Positions 1-8,304 of a stretch of 64,000 nt of DNA are shown piece after piece; within the stretch, counting starts at the first letter, position 1, and each line of letters begins with the position of its first letter. The notes under the pieces were generated by a model. The model saw nothing but the letters and a program-made list of their open reading frames with translations, searched no databases and was not told the origin of the DNA. The translations under genes and the position numbers were made by a program. Where the stretch lies: contig CAVPRS010000011.1 in the NCBI GenBank assembly GCA_963707895.1, forward strand, positions 186,001-250,000, in the 5' to 3' direction. Source of the DNA: Fodinibacter sp963707895 (GTDB lineage Bacteria; Actinomycetota; Actinomycetes; Actinomycetales; Dermatophilaceae).

Positions 1-451
1 TCCGTGTGTCTATGACCGGCTCGACCTCATCGACCTGCTCGGCGTCGAAGACGTGGGGGCGGCGGGTGCCGAACAGGCCGATCCCCCAGTAGGCCGTGGC
101 GCCCAGTGCCGCGAACCACGGCCGATAGGGAGCGCTTCGGTCGAGCGTGGCGAGGAAGGAGATCTCCCTGATGTTGTCGGGGTAGGCCTTCATCAGCCGG
201 TTCCGGCTGCGGCACAGACCGAACACCAGCGGGAGCTCGTAGTTCTCGAGGTACTTGAAGCCGCCCCAGACCAGGTTGCTCGACTCCTGGCTGGTGAAGC
301 CGCCGAAGTCCCCACGGTCGACGAGGGCGACGCTCGCACCGCGGCCGGCGAGCGCGGCGGCGGAGACGGCGCCGTTGATGCCGGCGCCGACGACGAGCAC
401 GTCGAACAGCCCGCCGTCGATCCGCGTGAGGTTGGCCCGCCGCAAGGTCAT
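1..451 (-). CDS. glpD: FAD-dependent glycerol-3-phosphate dehydrogenase, 5' part only
   Basis: The N-terminal 150 residues are inside the window and the gene runs off the left edge. The translation starts MTLRRANLTRIDGG, then shows an FAD-binding Rossmann motif (VVGAGINGA, residues 21-29) and the GlpD-family segment SSNLVWGGFKYLE, followed by RSRNRLMKAYPDN. Family members oxidise glycerol 3-phosphate to dihydroxyacetone phosphate at the membrane and pass electrons to quinone. The ATG at 449-451 is the likely start because a -10-like hexamer CACGCT (minus strand) lies 6 nt upstream, matching other leaderless-type starts here. The family is usually 500-580 residues, so roughly 350 residues are missing beyond the edge. 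The family call is firm; whether this is the housekeeping GlpD or a paralogue cannot be told. Confidence 0.85.
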   Translation of the reverse strand, partial: MTLRRANLTRIDGGLFDVLVVGAGINGAVSAAALAGRGASVALVDRGDFGGFTSQESSNLVWGGFKYLENYELPLVFGLCRSRNRLMKAYPDNIREISFLATLDRSAPYRPWFAALGATAYWGIGLFGTRRPHVFDAEQVDEVEPVIDTR

Positions 452-457
452 GGCCCC

Positions 458-463
458 AGCGTG
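458..463 (-). promoter_or_regulatory. Putative -10 box of leaderless glpD transcript
   Basis: Read on the minus strand the hexamer is CACGCT, 6 nt before the ATG of glpD. The spacing equals that of several other genes in this window (for example 16480 and 20189). No convincing -35 was identified. Confidence 0.35.
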
Positions 464-488
464 CCACCCGCCGACCCCAGCCGATTCC

Positions 489-561
489 CGACCTCGTGCG
501 AGCTGGGTGCGGTTCTGGCCGCCGAGCGGCGCGAAAACCGTAGGCAAGTCGCACGAGGTCG
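489..561. repeat. Intergenic nested palindrome, about 73 bp
   Basis: The outer arms CGACCTCGTGCGA (489-501) and TCGCACGAGGTCG (549-561) are perfect 13-bp reverse complements. The interior is partly self-complementary and has a CCGCCGAGCGG-type core. It lies in the 246-bp gap between the divergent glpD and the lipoprotein gene. It has no coding content. It could act as a structured RNA, a REP-like element or a protein-binding site. Confidence 0.55.
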
Positions 562-697
562 AAGGACGGGGCGCGCGGTCGTCCCTTCACCCCCGGCGGG
601 TGATACCCCATCGCGAGGCAGTTCCTACGCTCGGCCGTGGTGCAGACGCACGCCCCGGGCGGCCGCGCGGCGCCCAGGACGACAGGAAGGCCTGACG

Positions 698-1876
698 ATG
701 CCCAGCACATCGCGCCCCCGCTTGCGCTCCCGCTCCGGCACCCACCTCCGCCTCGGCCGCGCCCCGGTCGCCGTGGCCGCCGCGGTGCTGGTGGTCCTCA
801 CCGGCTGCAGCGGCGACTCCCAGGACGCCGCCGTCAAGGTGGCCCGGGCCGACGTCACCCGCAAGCAGGCCGCCGTGGTCGACGCGCAGAACGCCGCCAC
901 CAGCGCGGCCACCGCCTTCTGCACGGCATCGGCGGACTACATCACCGCCATCGACCGCTACGGCGACCTGCTCACCCAGACCGCCACGACGGTCGGCGAC
1001 GTCGTGACGGCCGGCAGCGACCTCGACGAACCGAGCGCGGATGCCGTGTCCGCCGGCCAGGACGTCACGAAGACGAAGGCGGACCTCGCCTCCGCCGAGG
1101 CCGACCTCGCGGCCGCCGAGGACAAGCTCGCGGATGCCGAACAGGCCGCCGCGGGGGAGACGCCCGCCGCCGCGTCGTCGAGCCCGAGTCCGAGCCCCTC
1201 GGCCACGGCCACACCGGCGAGCGTGGCCCGCGTGCAGCAGGCCGAGCAGCAGTTCACCGCGGCCCAGGAGGGCATCACCCAGCAGACACCCCTGGGCCAG
1301 GCGGCCGAGCAGTTCAACTCGGCGGCGGTGGCCCTCGAGATGGCCTGGCTGCAGCTGTTCGCCGACGCGAAGTGCCTCGACGAGGCGCAGCAGGAGCAGG
1401 CGGTCGACGCCGTGGCGTCGTACACCAAGGCCCTCCAGAAGCAGCTCGCCGAGGCCGGCTACTACAAGGACGACGTCGACGGCATCTACGGCCCGGCGAC
1501 CGTCGCCGCGGTCCAGGCGCTGCAGAAGGCCAACGGCCTCGCGCAGACCGGCACCGTCGACAAGGCCACCGACGAGGCCCTGCAGTCCGAGCTGGCGGCC
1601 AAGGGGGGCGCGGCCGCCCAGGAGGAGACGGTGTCGACGGCGGCGCTCCAGCAGACCCTCAAGCTCGCCGGCTACTGGACCGGCCCGGTCGACGGGAAGT
1701 GGACCGACGAGCTCACCGACGCGCTCAAGGCGTTCCAGAAGGACCTCGGCGTCAAGCAGACCGGCACGGTCGACGCCGCGACGATCGCCGCCTTCGAGAA
1801 GGCCCTCGCCAAGGCCCAGGCGACCCCGTCCCCGAGCCCGTCCGCATCGACCGAGACGCCGTCACCGACCAGCTGA
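698..1876 (+). CDS. Lipoprotein with two peptidoglycan-binding (PG_binding_1) domains
   Basis: A 392-residue exported lipoprotein. The signal has a basic n-region, a hydrophobic core and a lipobox ending at Cys37 (VLTGC). The segment from about 120 to 165 is Ala/Glu/Lys rich and probably helical or coiled, followed by a Ser-Pro linker (SSSPSPSPS). Two PG_binding_1 repeats follow at roughly residues 241-295 and 312-370, each with the GY..G.VDG signature (EAGYYKDDVDGIYG and LAGYWTGPVDGKW). The tail is again Thr/Ser/Pro rich. The role is probably non-catalytic cell-wall anchoring, since no hydrolase domain is visible. The ATG at 698 has an AGGAAGG Shine-Dalgarno 8-14 nt upstream. The 3' end overlaps the convergent sigma-factor gene by 15 bp. 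Confidence 0.85.
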   Translation: MPSTSRPRLRSRSGTHLRLGRAPVAVAAAVLVVLTGCSGDSQDAAVKVARADVTRKQAAVVDAQNAATSAATAFCTASADYITAIDRYGDLLTQTATTVGDVVTAGSDLDEPSADAVSAGQDVTKTKADLASAEADLAAAEDKLADAEQAAAGETPAAASSSPSPSPSATATPASVARVQQAEQQFTAAQEGITQQTPLGQAAEQFNSAAVALEMAWLQLFADAKCLDEAQQEQAVDAVASYTKALQKQLAEAGYYKDDVDGIYGPATVAAVQALQKANGLAQTGTVDKATDEALQSELAAKGGAAAQEETVSTAALQQTLKLAGYWTGPVDGKWTDELTDALKAFQKDLGVKQTGTVDAATIAAFEKALAKAQATPSPSPSASTETPSPTS

Positions 1877-3133
1877 ACCGCACTCACCGGCGGGTCGCCC
1901 GAGCCGCGAGGCCCTGGCGGTGAGGTGACGCTGCTCGGCCAGGTTGGTCGCGTGCCTGGCCGCCCGGGCGTAGTGCTCCCGCGCGGCCTCGCGGTCCCCG
2001 CGGAGCTCGGCGAGGTGACCGCGCACCGCATCGACGCGGTGGTTGTCGGGCAGCCGGGCGGCAGCCTCCTCGAGCACCGCCTCGGCCGCGTCGGGGCCTT
2101 CGGCCTCGGCCAGCGCCACGGCCCGGGCCAGGGTGACGAAGGGGCTCGGCGCCACCTCCTCGAGCAGGCCGTAGAGCGCGAGCACCTGCGGCCAGTCGGT
2201 GTCGGCGGCCGACGGTGCCCGGTCGTGCACGGCGGCGATGGCCGCCTGCACCTGGTAGGGCCCGGGTTGACCGCCTCCCAGCGACGAGCCGAGCAGCGCC
2301 GTGCCCTCGGCGACGAGCCGGGGGTCCCACAGCGAGCGGTCCTGCTCGTCGAGCGGGACCAGGTCGCCCGCCGCCGTGACCCGGGCCGGGCGGCGTGCGT
2401 CGAGCAGGAGCATCAGGGCGAGCAGCGCCGAGACCTCAGGGTCCGCGGGCAGCAGCCGGTGGGCCAGCCGGGCCAGCCGGATCGCCTCGGCCGAGCGGTC
2501 GGCACGGATGACGTCGGGCCCGGCGCTCGCGGCGTACCCCTCGTTGTAGAGGAGGTACAGCACCGCGAGGGCACGTGCCACCCGCAGCTCGAGCCGGTCA
2601 CCCACGGGCAGGTCGAACGGCTCACCGAGGTCGCGCAGGGTGGCCTTGGCGCGCGAGATGCGTTGCGCCATCGTCGACTCCGGCACGACGTAGGCCGTGG
2701 CGATCTCGGCGGTGGTGAGGCCGCCGACCGCCCGCAGGGTGAGCGCAACCGCCGACGCGGGCGAGAGCGCCGGGTGGCAGCAGAGCAGGAGCACGGTGAG
2801 CGAGTCGTCGTGCTGCACGACCTCGGCGCCCTCGGGACTGCCTGCGGCCCAGTCCTGTTCGCGCCGCCGCCGGGCCGCCGCGCTCCGCTGTTCGTCGACG
2901 AGCCGCCGGGACGCTGCCGTGAGCAGCCACCCGCGCGGGTTGTCGGGTATGCCGTCGCGCGGCCACGTCGTGTGCGCCGCGACCAGGGCCTCCTGCACGG
3001 CGTCCTCGGCCGCGGAGAAGTCGCCGGAGCGACGGCTGAGGATGCCGACGACCTGCGGCGCGAGGTCGCGCAGCAGGTCCTCGGCGGGTCGGTCGGCGCC
3101 GGTCAGTGCGCGCCCCCGGCATCCTGCAGCCAC
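1862..3133 (-). CDS. ECF sigma factor, ECF42-type (DUF6596 C-terminal extension)
   Basis: A protein of about 423 residues. It has an ECF sigma region 2 (DFSAAEDAVQEALVAAHTTWP), a region 4 helix-turn-helix (LTTAEIATAYVVPESTMAQRISRAKATLRD) and then the long C-terminal extension typical of the group (LYLLYNEGYAAS, LALMLLLDARRPAR, and TPR-like helices to the end). ECF42 factors are known to sit beside YCII/DGPF-domain genes, exactly as here, and have no classical anti-sigma factor; the C-terminal extension is thought to control activity. The start taken is GTG at 3131-3133, which overlaps the YCII stop by 31 bp and so implies coupling. No ATG exists in frame near the start. A CTG at 3109 is the alternative. 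Confidence 0.85.
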   Translation of the reverse strand: MAAGCRGRALTGADRPAEDLLRDLAPQVVGILSRRSGDFSAAEDAVQEALVAAHTTWPRDGIPDNPRGWLLTAASRRLVDEQRSAAARRRREQDWAAGSPEGAEVVQHDDSLTVLLLCCHPALSPASAVALTLRAVGGLTTAEIATAYVVPESTMAQRISRAKATLRDLGEPFDLPVGDRLELRVARALAVLYLLYNEGYAASAGPDVIRADRSAEAIRLARLAHRLLPADPEVSALLALMLLLDARRPARVTAAGDLVPLDEQDRSLWDPRLVAEGTALLGSSLGGGQPGPYQVQAAIAAVHDRAPSAADTDWPQVLALYGLLEEVAPSPFVTLARAVALAEAEGPDAAEAVLEEAAARLPDNHRVDAVRGHLAELRGDREAAREHYARAARHATNLAEQRHLTARASRLGRPAGECGSAGR

Positions 3134-3546
3134 TCGTTCATCGAGTCGACGTCGGACGGGCCGTCGTCCATCACCCGCCGCACGTGGATGGGCTGCTGCA
3201 GCGGAACCCCACCCGGACCGGGCACGGCGGACACCAGCGCGGCGATCTCGAGGGCGCGCTCCTCGGTCTCGACGTCGACCACCTGGAAGCCGGCGACCCA
3301 CTCCTTGAACTCCTGGAACGGGCCGTCGGTGACCACCCGCCCGCCGGCGGCATCGGCGCGGACGATGCGCGCGGCATCCGGCGGGGTGAGGATGGTGGTG
3401 TCGACGAGCTCGCCGTTCTCGACGAGGCGGGCGTTGAGCGCCCGGTAGTAGTCGAGGTGGGCGGTGATCTCCTCCGGCTGCCACTCCTCCATGGGGGAGT
3501 CCTCGACGCCGGGCTCGAAGGTGACGATGAGCAGGTACCTGGCCAC
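3103..3546 (-). CDS. YCII/DGPF-domain protein, partner of the ECF42 sigma factor
   Basis: A 147-residue protein with the YCII-related core (RYLLIVTFEPG, then VVTDGPFQEFKEWVAGFQVVDVET) ending in the HVRRV segment common to this family. It is the first gene of a two-gene unit with the downstream ECF42 sigma factor, which starts inside it. Its biochemical role is unknown in the family; a signal-sensing or small-molecule-binding role has been proposed. The GTG start at 3544-3546 is chosen because GGAAGGGG lies just upstream; the longer open frame upstream has no ribosome binding site and unrelated composition. Confidence 0.82.
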   Translation of the reverse strand: MARYLLIVTFEPGVEDSPMEEWQPEEITAHLDYYRALNARLVENGELVDTTILTPPDAARIVRADAAGGRVVTDGPFQEFKEWVAGFQVVDVETEERALEIAALVSAVPGPGGVPLQQPIHVRRVMDDGPSDVDSMNEWLQDAGGAH

Positions 3547-3661
3547 GGGTGGCCCCTTCCGTTCGACGGGCTCGTGGGCCCGTTCTCTGCATGCTGACAC
3601 CCTAGGGACGGAGCCGCTCCCCGGGTCTCGACATCGTCGACCGGATCGGTTTGGGGCGGCC

Positions 3662-4573
3662 TCAGGGCGTGACGGACACCCCGGTGAGCTCCTCGCTGCG
3701 GTCCCAGAGCAGCCCGGCCAGCGTCTCGTCCTGCGCCCAGGTGCTGAGCTTGGCCTCGCCGACCGGGCCACGGGTCTCCCGGAACCCGGTCGGGCCGGAG
3801 TACGAGCCGGGGGCGGCCTCGGTGGCGGCGTAGAGCACGGCCTCGGCACCGTGGGCCGGGTCCGGGAAGATCGCCCGGACCACCCACTGGGTGAGGGTCC
3901 CGATCACCGGCGTCGCACCCATCCCGTCGCTGCTGGCGATGAGGTTGGTGCCCGAGACGCCCGGGTGCGCGGCCGTCGAGGTGAGTGTCGAGCCGGATGC
4001 CGCGGCCCGACGCTGCAGCTCGGTCGCGAAGAGGAGGTTGGCCAGCTTGGACCGGCCGTAGGCGACCTGCGTGTCGTAGCCCTTCGCGGGGTTGCCCTCG
4101 AGCACGGCGCCGTCGCCGCGGTGGTGGGCGATCGAGGACACTGTCGTGACCCGCGGCGCCGGGGCGGCCAGCAGGTGCGGCATCAGCAGCCCGGTCAGCG
4201 CGAAGTGCCCGAGGTGGTTCGTGCCGAACTGCAGCTCGAACCCGTCGGCGGTCACGCGGTGCTTGGGCGGGGTCATGACGCCGGCGTTGTTGACGAGGAG
4301 GTCGAGGGGCCCGTCGAACCGGTCGGCCAGTGCGTGCACCGACTCCTGCGAGGCGAGGTCGAGCCGCTCGACGCGGGCGGTGCCCGTCACGCCGGCCGCG
4401 CGGATCCGCTCGGCCGCGGCGTCACCCAGGTCGGTGTTGCGGACCGCGAGCACGACGTCGGCGCCGTGCCGGGCCAGCTCGAGCGCCTCGATGTAGCCGA
4501 TGCCCGAGTTGGCCCCGGTGACGAGGGCGGTGGTCCCGGCGAGGTCGCCGATCCGGTCGGGTGTCCAGCGCAC
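3662..4573 (-). CDS. Short-chain dehydrogenase/reductase (protochlorophyllide-reductase-like SDR)
   Basis: A classical SDR of about 303 residues. It has the NAD(P) motif TGANSGIGY, NNAGVM, the catalytic Ser region (VSSIAHH) and YGRSKLAN, which supplies the Tyr and Lys of the YxxxK motif. The overall layout matches the SDR group annotated as oxidoreductases related to light-dependent protochlorophyllide reductase and retinol dehydrogenases; the substrate is unknown. An open frame reaches GTG at 4642, but the GTG at 4571-4573 has AGGAG five nt upstream and gives the usual family length, so I prefer it. It is divergent from the lut operon; a TAGCGT-type -10 at 4664 points towards lutA. Confidence 0.82.
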   Translation of the reverse strand: MRWTPDRIGDLAGTTALVTGANSGIGYIEALELARHGADVVLAVRNTDLGDAAAERIRAAGVTGTARVERLDLASQESVHALADRFDGPLDLLVNNAGVMTPPKHRVTADGFELQFGTNHLGHFALTGLLMPHLLAAPAPRVTTVSSIAHHRGDGAVLEGNPAKGYDTQVAYGRSKLANLLFATELQRRAAASGSTLTSTAAHPGVSGTNLIASSDGMGATPVIGTLTQWVVRAIFPDPAHGAEAVLYAATEAAPGSYSGPTGFRETRGPVGEAKLSTWAQDETLAGLLWDRSEELTGVSVTP

Positions 4574-4697
4574 TGGTGCTCCTGAGGTGGTGGGGTCGGC
4601 GACGGGGGCTGCCGCCTCAGTATGCGTCGCGGGGAGCGGCACCGAGCGACCCGGTCCCGGCTAGCGTGGCCACCGGACGCGTCTGGAGGTGGTCGAG

Positions 4698-5474
4698 GTG
4701 GTCGAGGGTCCGCGTGGCGCGCGCGTCGCGGTGATGTCGACCTGCATCGGCGACGCGATGTTCCCGGATGCCGTGCGCGCGACGGTTCGGCTGCTGCGCC
4801 GGCTGGGGGTGGCGGTGGACGTTCCGGAGGCGCAGACGTGTTGCGGGCAGCCGATGGTCAACACGGGGTACGTCGACGAGGCGGTGCCGCTGGTGCGGAA
4901 CTTCGTGTCGGCGTTCGAGGGGTACGACCACGTGGTGGTGCCGTCGGGTTCGTGTGCCGGGTCGGTGCGCCACCAGCACGGCCTGGTGGCCGCGCGGTCG
5001 GGGGACGCGGCGCTGGCGGATGCGGTGGCGCGCACGTCGCCGCGGACGCTGGAGCTGAGCGAGTTCCTCGTCGACGTGCTCGGGGTGGTCGACGTGGGCG
5101 CGTCGTTCCCGCACCGGGTGACGTACCACCCGACCTGCCACTCGTTGCGGATGCTGCAGGTGGGGGACCGGCCGACCCGGTTGCTCGCCGCGGTGCGGGG
5201 GATCGACCTGGTGCCGCTGCCCCGGGCCGAGGAGTGCTGCGGGTTCGGCGGCACCTTCGCGGTGAAGAACGCCGAGACGTCGGTGGCGATGGGTTCGGAC
5301 AAGGCCGCGCACGTCCGCTCCACCGGGGCCGAGGTGCTCGTCGCCGGGGACAGCTCGTGCCTGATGCACGTCGGGGGGCTGCTCTCGCGGCAGCGGGCCG
5401 GCATCCGCACCATGCACCTGGCCGAGGTGCTGGCCTCGACAGCCGACGAGCCGGCCGAGGTGACCCAGTCATGA
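4698..5474 (+). CDS. lutA: L-lactate oxidation complex subunit LutA (CCG-domain Fe-S protein)
   Basis: An approximately 258-residue protein with two cysteine-rich CCG-type domains. The first has TCCGQP and SGSCAGS; the second has YHPTCHS and EECCGFGG. These bind Fe-S in the LutABC complex, which oxidises L-lactate to pyruvate. The N terminus VAVMSTCIGDAMFP is typical. The GTG at 4698 is preferred because GGAGG (4685-4689) is 8 nt upstream; GTG 4689 is in frame but too close to that site. lutB follows with an ATGA overlap at 5471. The frame is intact throughout, unlike lutB and lutC. Confidence 0.88.
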   Translation: MVEGPRGARVAVMSTCIGDAMFPDAVRATVRLLRRLGVAVDVPEAQTCCGQPMVNTGYVDEAVPLVRNFVSAFEGYDHVVVPSGSCAGSVRHQHGLVAARSGDAALADAVARTSPRTLELSEFLVDVLGVVDVGASFPHRVTYHPTCHSLRMLQVGDRPTRLLAAVRGIDLVPLPRAEECCGFGGTFAVKNAETSVAMGSDKAAHVRSTGAEVLVAGDSSCLMHVGGLLSRQRAGIRTMHLAEVLASTADEPAEVTQS

Positions 5475-6964
5475 CCTCGCGAGCACCGGCGACCTTCCTC
5501 GGGATGCCGCCGTTCCCGGTCGCGGCCCGGGCGGCGCTGGCCGACACCCAGCTGCGCCGCAACCTGGCCCACGCGACCGGCACGATCCGTGACAAGCGGG
5601 CGGCCGTGGTGGCCGAGGTCGACGACTGGGAGTCGTTGCGGCACCGGGCTGCCGCCATCAAGGACGACACCCTCGCGCACCTCGACGAGCACCTGCTCAC
5701 CCTCGAGGCGGCGCTGACCGCCGCCGGGGCGACGGTGCACTGGGCGCGCGACGCCGCCGACGCCTGCGCGGTGGTGGCCGCAGGTCGCGACGGGCCACGG
5801 CATCCGCGAGGTCGTGAAGGTCAAGTCGATGGTCGACCCAGGAGATCGAGCTCAACGAGGCCCTTGCCGCGCAGGGGATCTCGGCGTGGGAGACCGACCT
5901 GGCCGAGCTGATCGTGCAGCTCGGCGACGACCTGCCCAGCCACATCCTGGTGCCGGCCATCCACCGCAACCGCAGCGAGATCCGCGACATCTTCCGTGAC
6001 CGGATGGCGGCCGCCGGCCGGCCCGCGCCGGAGGGCCTGACCGACGACCCGTCGGAGCTGGCGTCGGCCGCCCGGCTGCACCTGCGCGAGAAGTTCCTGT
6101 CCACCCGGATGGCGGTGTCCGGTGCGAACTTCGCCGTGGCGGAGTCGGGCACCCTCGTCGTGGTCGAGTCCGAGGGCAACGGCCGGATGTGCCTGACCCT
6201 GCCCGAGGTGCTCGTGACCGTCGTCGGCATCGAGAAGCTGGTGCCCACCTGGGCCGACCTCGACGTGTTCCTGCGCCTGCTGCCGCGGTCCTCGACCGGT
6301 GAGCGGATGAACCCGTACACCTCCACCTGGTCCGGGGTCACGCCCGGCGACGGCCCGCAGGAGGTGCACGTGGTGCTCCTCGACAACGGCCGCACCCGGG
6401 CCCTGGCCGACGAGGTGGGCCGGCAGGCGCTGCGCTGCATCCGGTGCTCGGCCTGCCTGAACGTCGTGCCCGGTCTACGAGCGGGTCGGCGGGCACGCCT
6501 ACGGCTCGGTCTACCCCGGCCCGATCGGGGCCATCCTCAACCCGCTGCTCAAGGGGGTCGGCACCGACCCGCAGGTCGACTCGCTGCCCTACGCCTCAAC
6601 GCTGTGCGGCGCCTGCGCGGACGTCTGCCCGGTCGCCATCGACATCCCGGGCATCCTCGTGCACCTGCGCACGAAGGTCGTCGACGCCCACCGCGACGAC
6701 CCCGTGCCCAAGGCCGAGGCCGTGGCCATGCGGGCCGCCGCCTGGGGGTTCTCGGACGCCGGCCGGATGGGGTGGGGCGAGCGGCTCGCGGGTGTCGCCG
6801 GCCGGATCCGTCGCGGGCGGGGGATGCCGGGTGGCCGCCGGGCCGTGTCCTGGCTGCCGTGGCCGGGCTCGCGGTGGACCCAGACCCGCGACCTGCCCCT
6901 TCCGCCCACCGAGTCGTTCCGCGCCTGGTGGCGGCGGGTCGGGCGCGACGAGGACCGGCGATGA
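5471..6964 (+). pseudogene. lutB: LutB iron-sulfur protein, three frameshifts as sequenced
   Basis: Once three one-base shifts are corrected, the product matches LutB across its length. It starts MTSRAPATFLGMPPFP, continues with LAELIVQLGDDLPSH, FAVAESGTLVVVESEGN and GIEKLVPTWADL, and ends with two ferredoxin-type clusters (CIRCSACLNVC and LCGACADVCP). The shifts are near 5780-5784 (extra G in GCAGGTC), at 5835 (GTCGACC where GTCACC is expected) and at 6466 (GTCGTGC where GTCTGC is expected). Each is a +1 change, and the third restores the original frame. LutB carries electrons in lactate oxidation. Both boundaries are ATGA overlaps with lutA and lutC, so the operon layout is intact. Sequencing error and recent inactivation are both possible. 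Confidence 0.82.
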
Positions 6965-7627
6965 GCGCCCGCGACGACGTGCTCGCCGCCGTGCGGGCGG
7001 CCCTGGCGCCGACCCGCGACCACGATGCAGGGCGAGGCGTGGGCCGCGGGGTGGCCACGCCATCCGCAGAGACTCCGACCGACAGCGCCGCCGATGCGCG
7101 TCAGGCGGACCGCGCCGCGATGCTCGACCTGTTCGCCGAACGGGTCGCCGACTACCGCGCCACCGTGACCCGCTGCACGGCAGCCGATCTCGTCGCGACC
7201 GTCAGCGCCGCGCTGGACGGTGCCACCGCGGTCGTCGTGCCCAGCGGCCTCGACCTCGCGGTGCCGGGCAGGGTCGTCGACGACGGGCTGAGCCACTCCG
7301 ACCTGGACGCCGTCGGTGCTGTCGTCACCGGCCGCAGCGGTCGGCATCGCCGAGACCGGCACCGTCGTGCTCGACCACGGGCCCGACCAGGGCCGCCGGG
7401 CGCTCACCCTGCTTCCCGACCTGCACGTCTGTGTCGTGCGCGAGGACCAGGTCGTGCCCGACGTGCCCGACGCCCTCGCCCGGCTCGACCCGGCGCGCCC
7501 CCAGACCTGGGTCAGCGGGCCGTCGGCCACCAGCGACATCGAGCTGAGCCGGGTCGAGGGCGTGCACGGCCCCCGCCGGCTGCACGTGGTCCTCGTCGCC
7601 GGGGAGGCGGGGGAGGTCGGGCCGTGA
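6961..7627 (+). pseudogene. lutC: LutC lactate utilisation protein, one frameshift as sequenced
   Basis: Starts MSARDDVLAAVRAAL, typical of LutC/YkgG proteins. The C-terminal half continues in the next frame with the family signature AVGIAETGTVVLDHG and ends with PSATSDIELSRVEGVHGPRRLHVVLVAG. The shift lies near 7330 (ACCGGCC), consistent with one extra G. Corrected length is about 221 residues. LutC is the third component of the LutABC L-lactate oxidation system. The ATG overlaps the lutB stop. No further gene follows on this strand; a 73-bp hairpin lies 124 bp downstream. Confidence 0.82.
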
Positions 7628-7750
7628 ACGTCGACCGGGGGCTCGACGGCATCCTCGTCGTGCCGGCCGACGCGGCGCCGCGCGGTCATGCGGATCGACT
7701 TCTGACCCGCCCTGCCCGGCGCCGGTTCTGGTCCATCTGCCCGGGTGTCG

Positions 7751-7823
7751 CTGGTCTGCGGGGACGGCGAGGCCATGGCGCCGCCACCCGCGCAGGTCGA
7801 CGCCGTCCCCGCGGACGGACCAG
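7751..7823. repeat. Imperfect intergenic palindrome between convergent lutC and VOC gene
   Basis: The arm at 7751-7769 (CTGGTCTGCGGGGACGGCG) pairs with 7801-7823, which carries four extra bases (GACGG/CCGTC region) before CAG. The loop is about 31 nt. It sits between convergent genes and could act as a bidirectional terminator. It also resembles in size the nested palindromes at 489-561 and 15816-15910. The rest of the 216-bp gap (7628-7843) holds no gene I can support. Confidence 0.5.
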
Positions 7824-7843
7824 AGTCGGGCTGGCGCGCGAGG

Positions 7844-8260
7844 TCAGCTCTCGGCCGGCGCCGGCACCCCGCGGCCGTGCTCGGCCGGGCTGCGCAGGAT
7901 GCAGAACTCGTTGCCCTCCGGGTCGGCCAGGGTGACCCAGCCGGTGCCGGGACCGTACTGGCCGCGGTGGTCGGACACCTCGACGGCGCCGTGGGCCAGC
8001 AGTCGCTCCAGCTCCTCGTCGCGGGTGCCCTCGACCGGCTCGATGTCGAAGTGGATCCGGTTCTTGACCGACTTGTCCTCGGGCACCTCGATGAAGAGCA
8101 GCCGGTGCCCGCCGTCGCGACGCAGGATCATGCACTCCTCGTGACCGGGGAGGTTGGGGTCGCCCGCGACGTCGACGTAGTCGAGCACGCCCTTCCACCA
8201 GGTCGAGAGGGCGTACGCGTCGCGGCAGTCGATGGTCGTGTGGGACACCTGTGCGGTCAT
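7844..8260 (-). CDS. VOC-superfamily (glyoxalase-like) protein
   Basis: A 138-residue protein of the glyoxalase/bleomycin-resistance fold. It has two beta-alpha-beta units: N-terminal VSHTTIDCRDAYALSTWW, and a C-terminal WVTLADPEGNEFCILRS, the usual DPEGNEFC signature that ends with a metal-binding Glu in many members. HRLLFIEVPEDKSVKNRIHFDIE occupies the middle. This subgroup (glyoxalase-like domain, Glyoxalase_6) is common in actinobacteria and has no established substrate. It is transcribed away from the TetR-DUF429 gene and is probably monocistronic. Confidence 0.82.
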   Translation of the reverse strand: MTAQVSHTTIDCRDAYALSTWWKGVLDYVDVAGDPNLPGHEECMILRRDGGHRLLFIEVPEDKSVKNRIHFDIEPVEGTRDEELERLLAHGAVEVSDHRGQYGPGTGWVTLADPEGNEFCILRSPAEHGRGVPAPAES

Positions 8261-8304
8261 CCCGACACACTCTCACCCGCCCGCTGCGTCACACCACCGG
8301 GTTC

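Noticed and set aside
5914..7935. A 673-codon open frame spanning lutB and lutC
   Set aside because: Only its first part is LutB-like; after 6466 it is out of frame with the conserved LutB and LutC sequence, so it is not a real gene.
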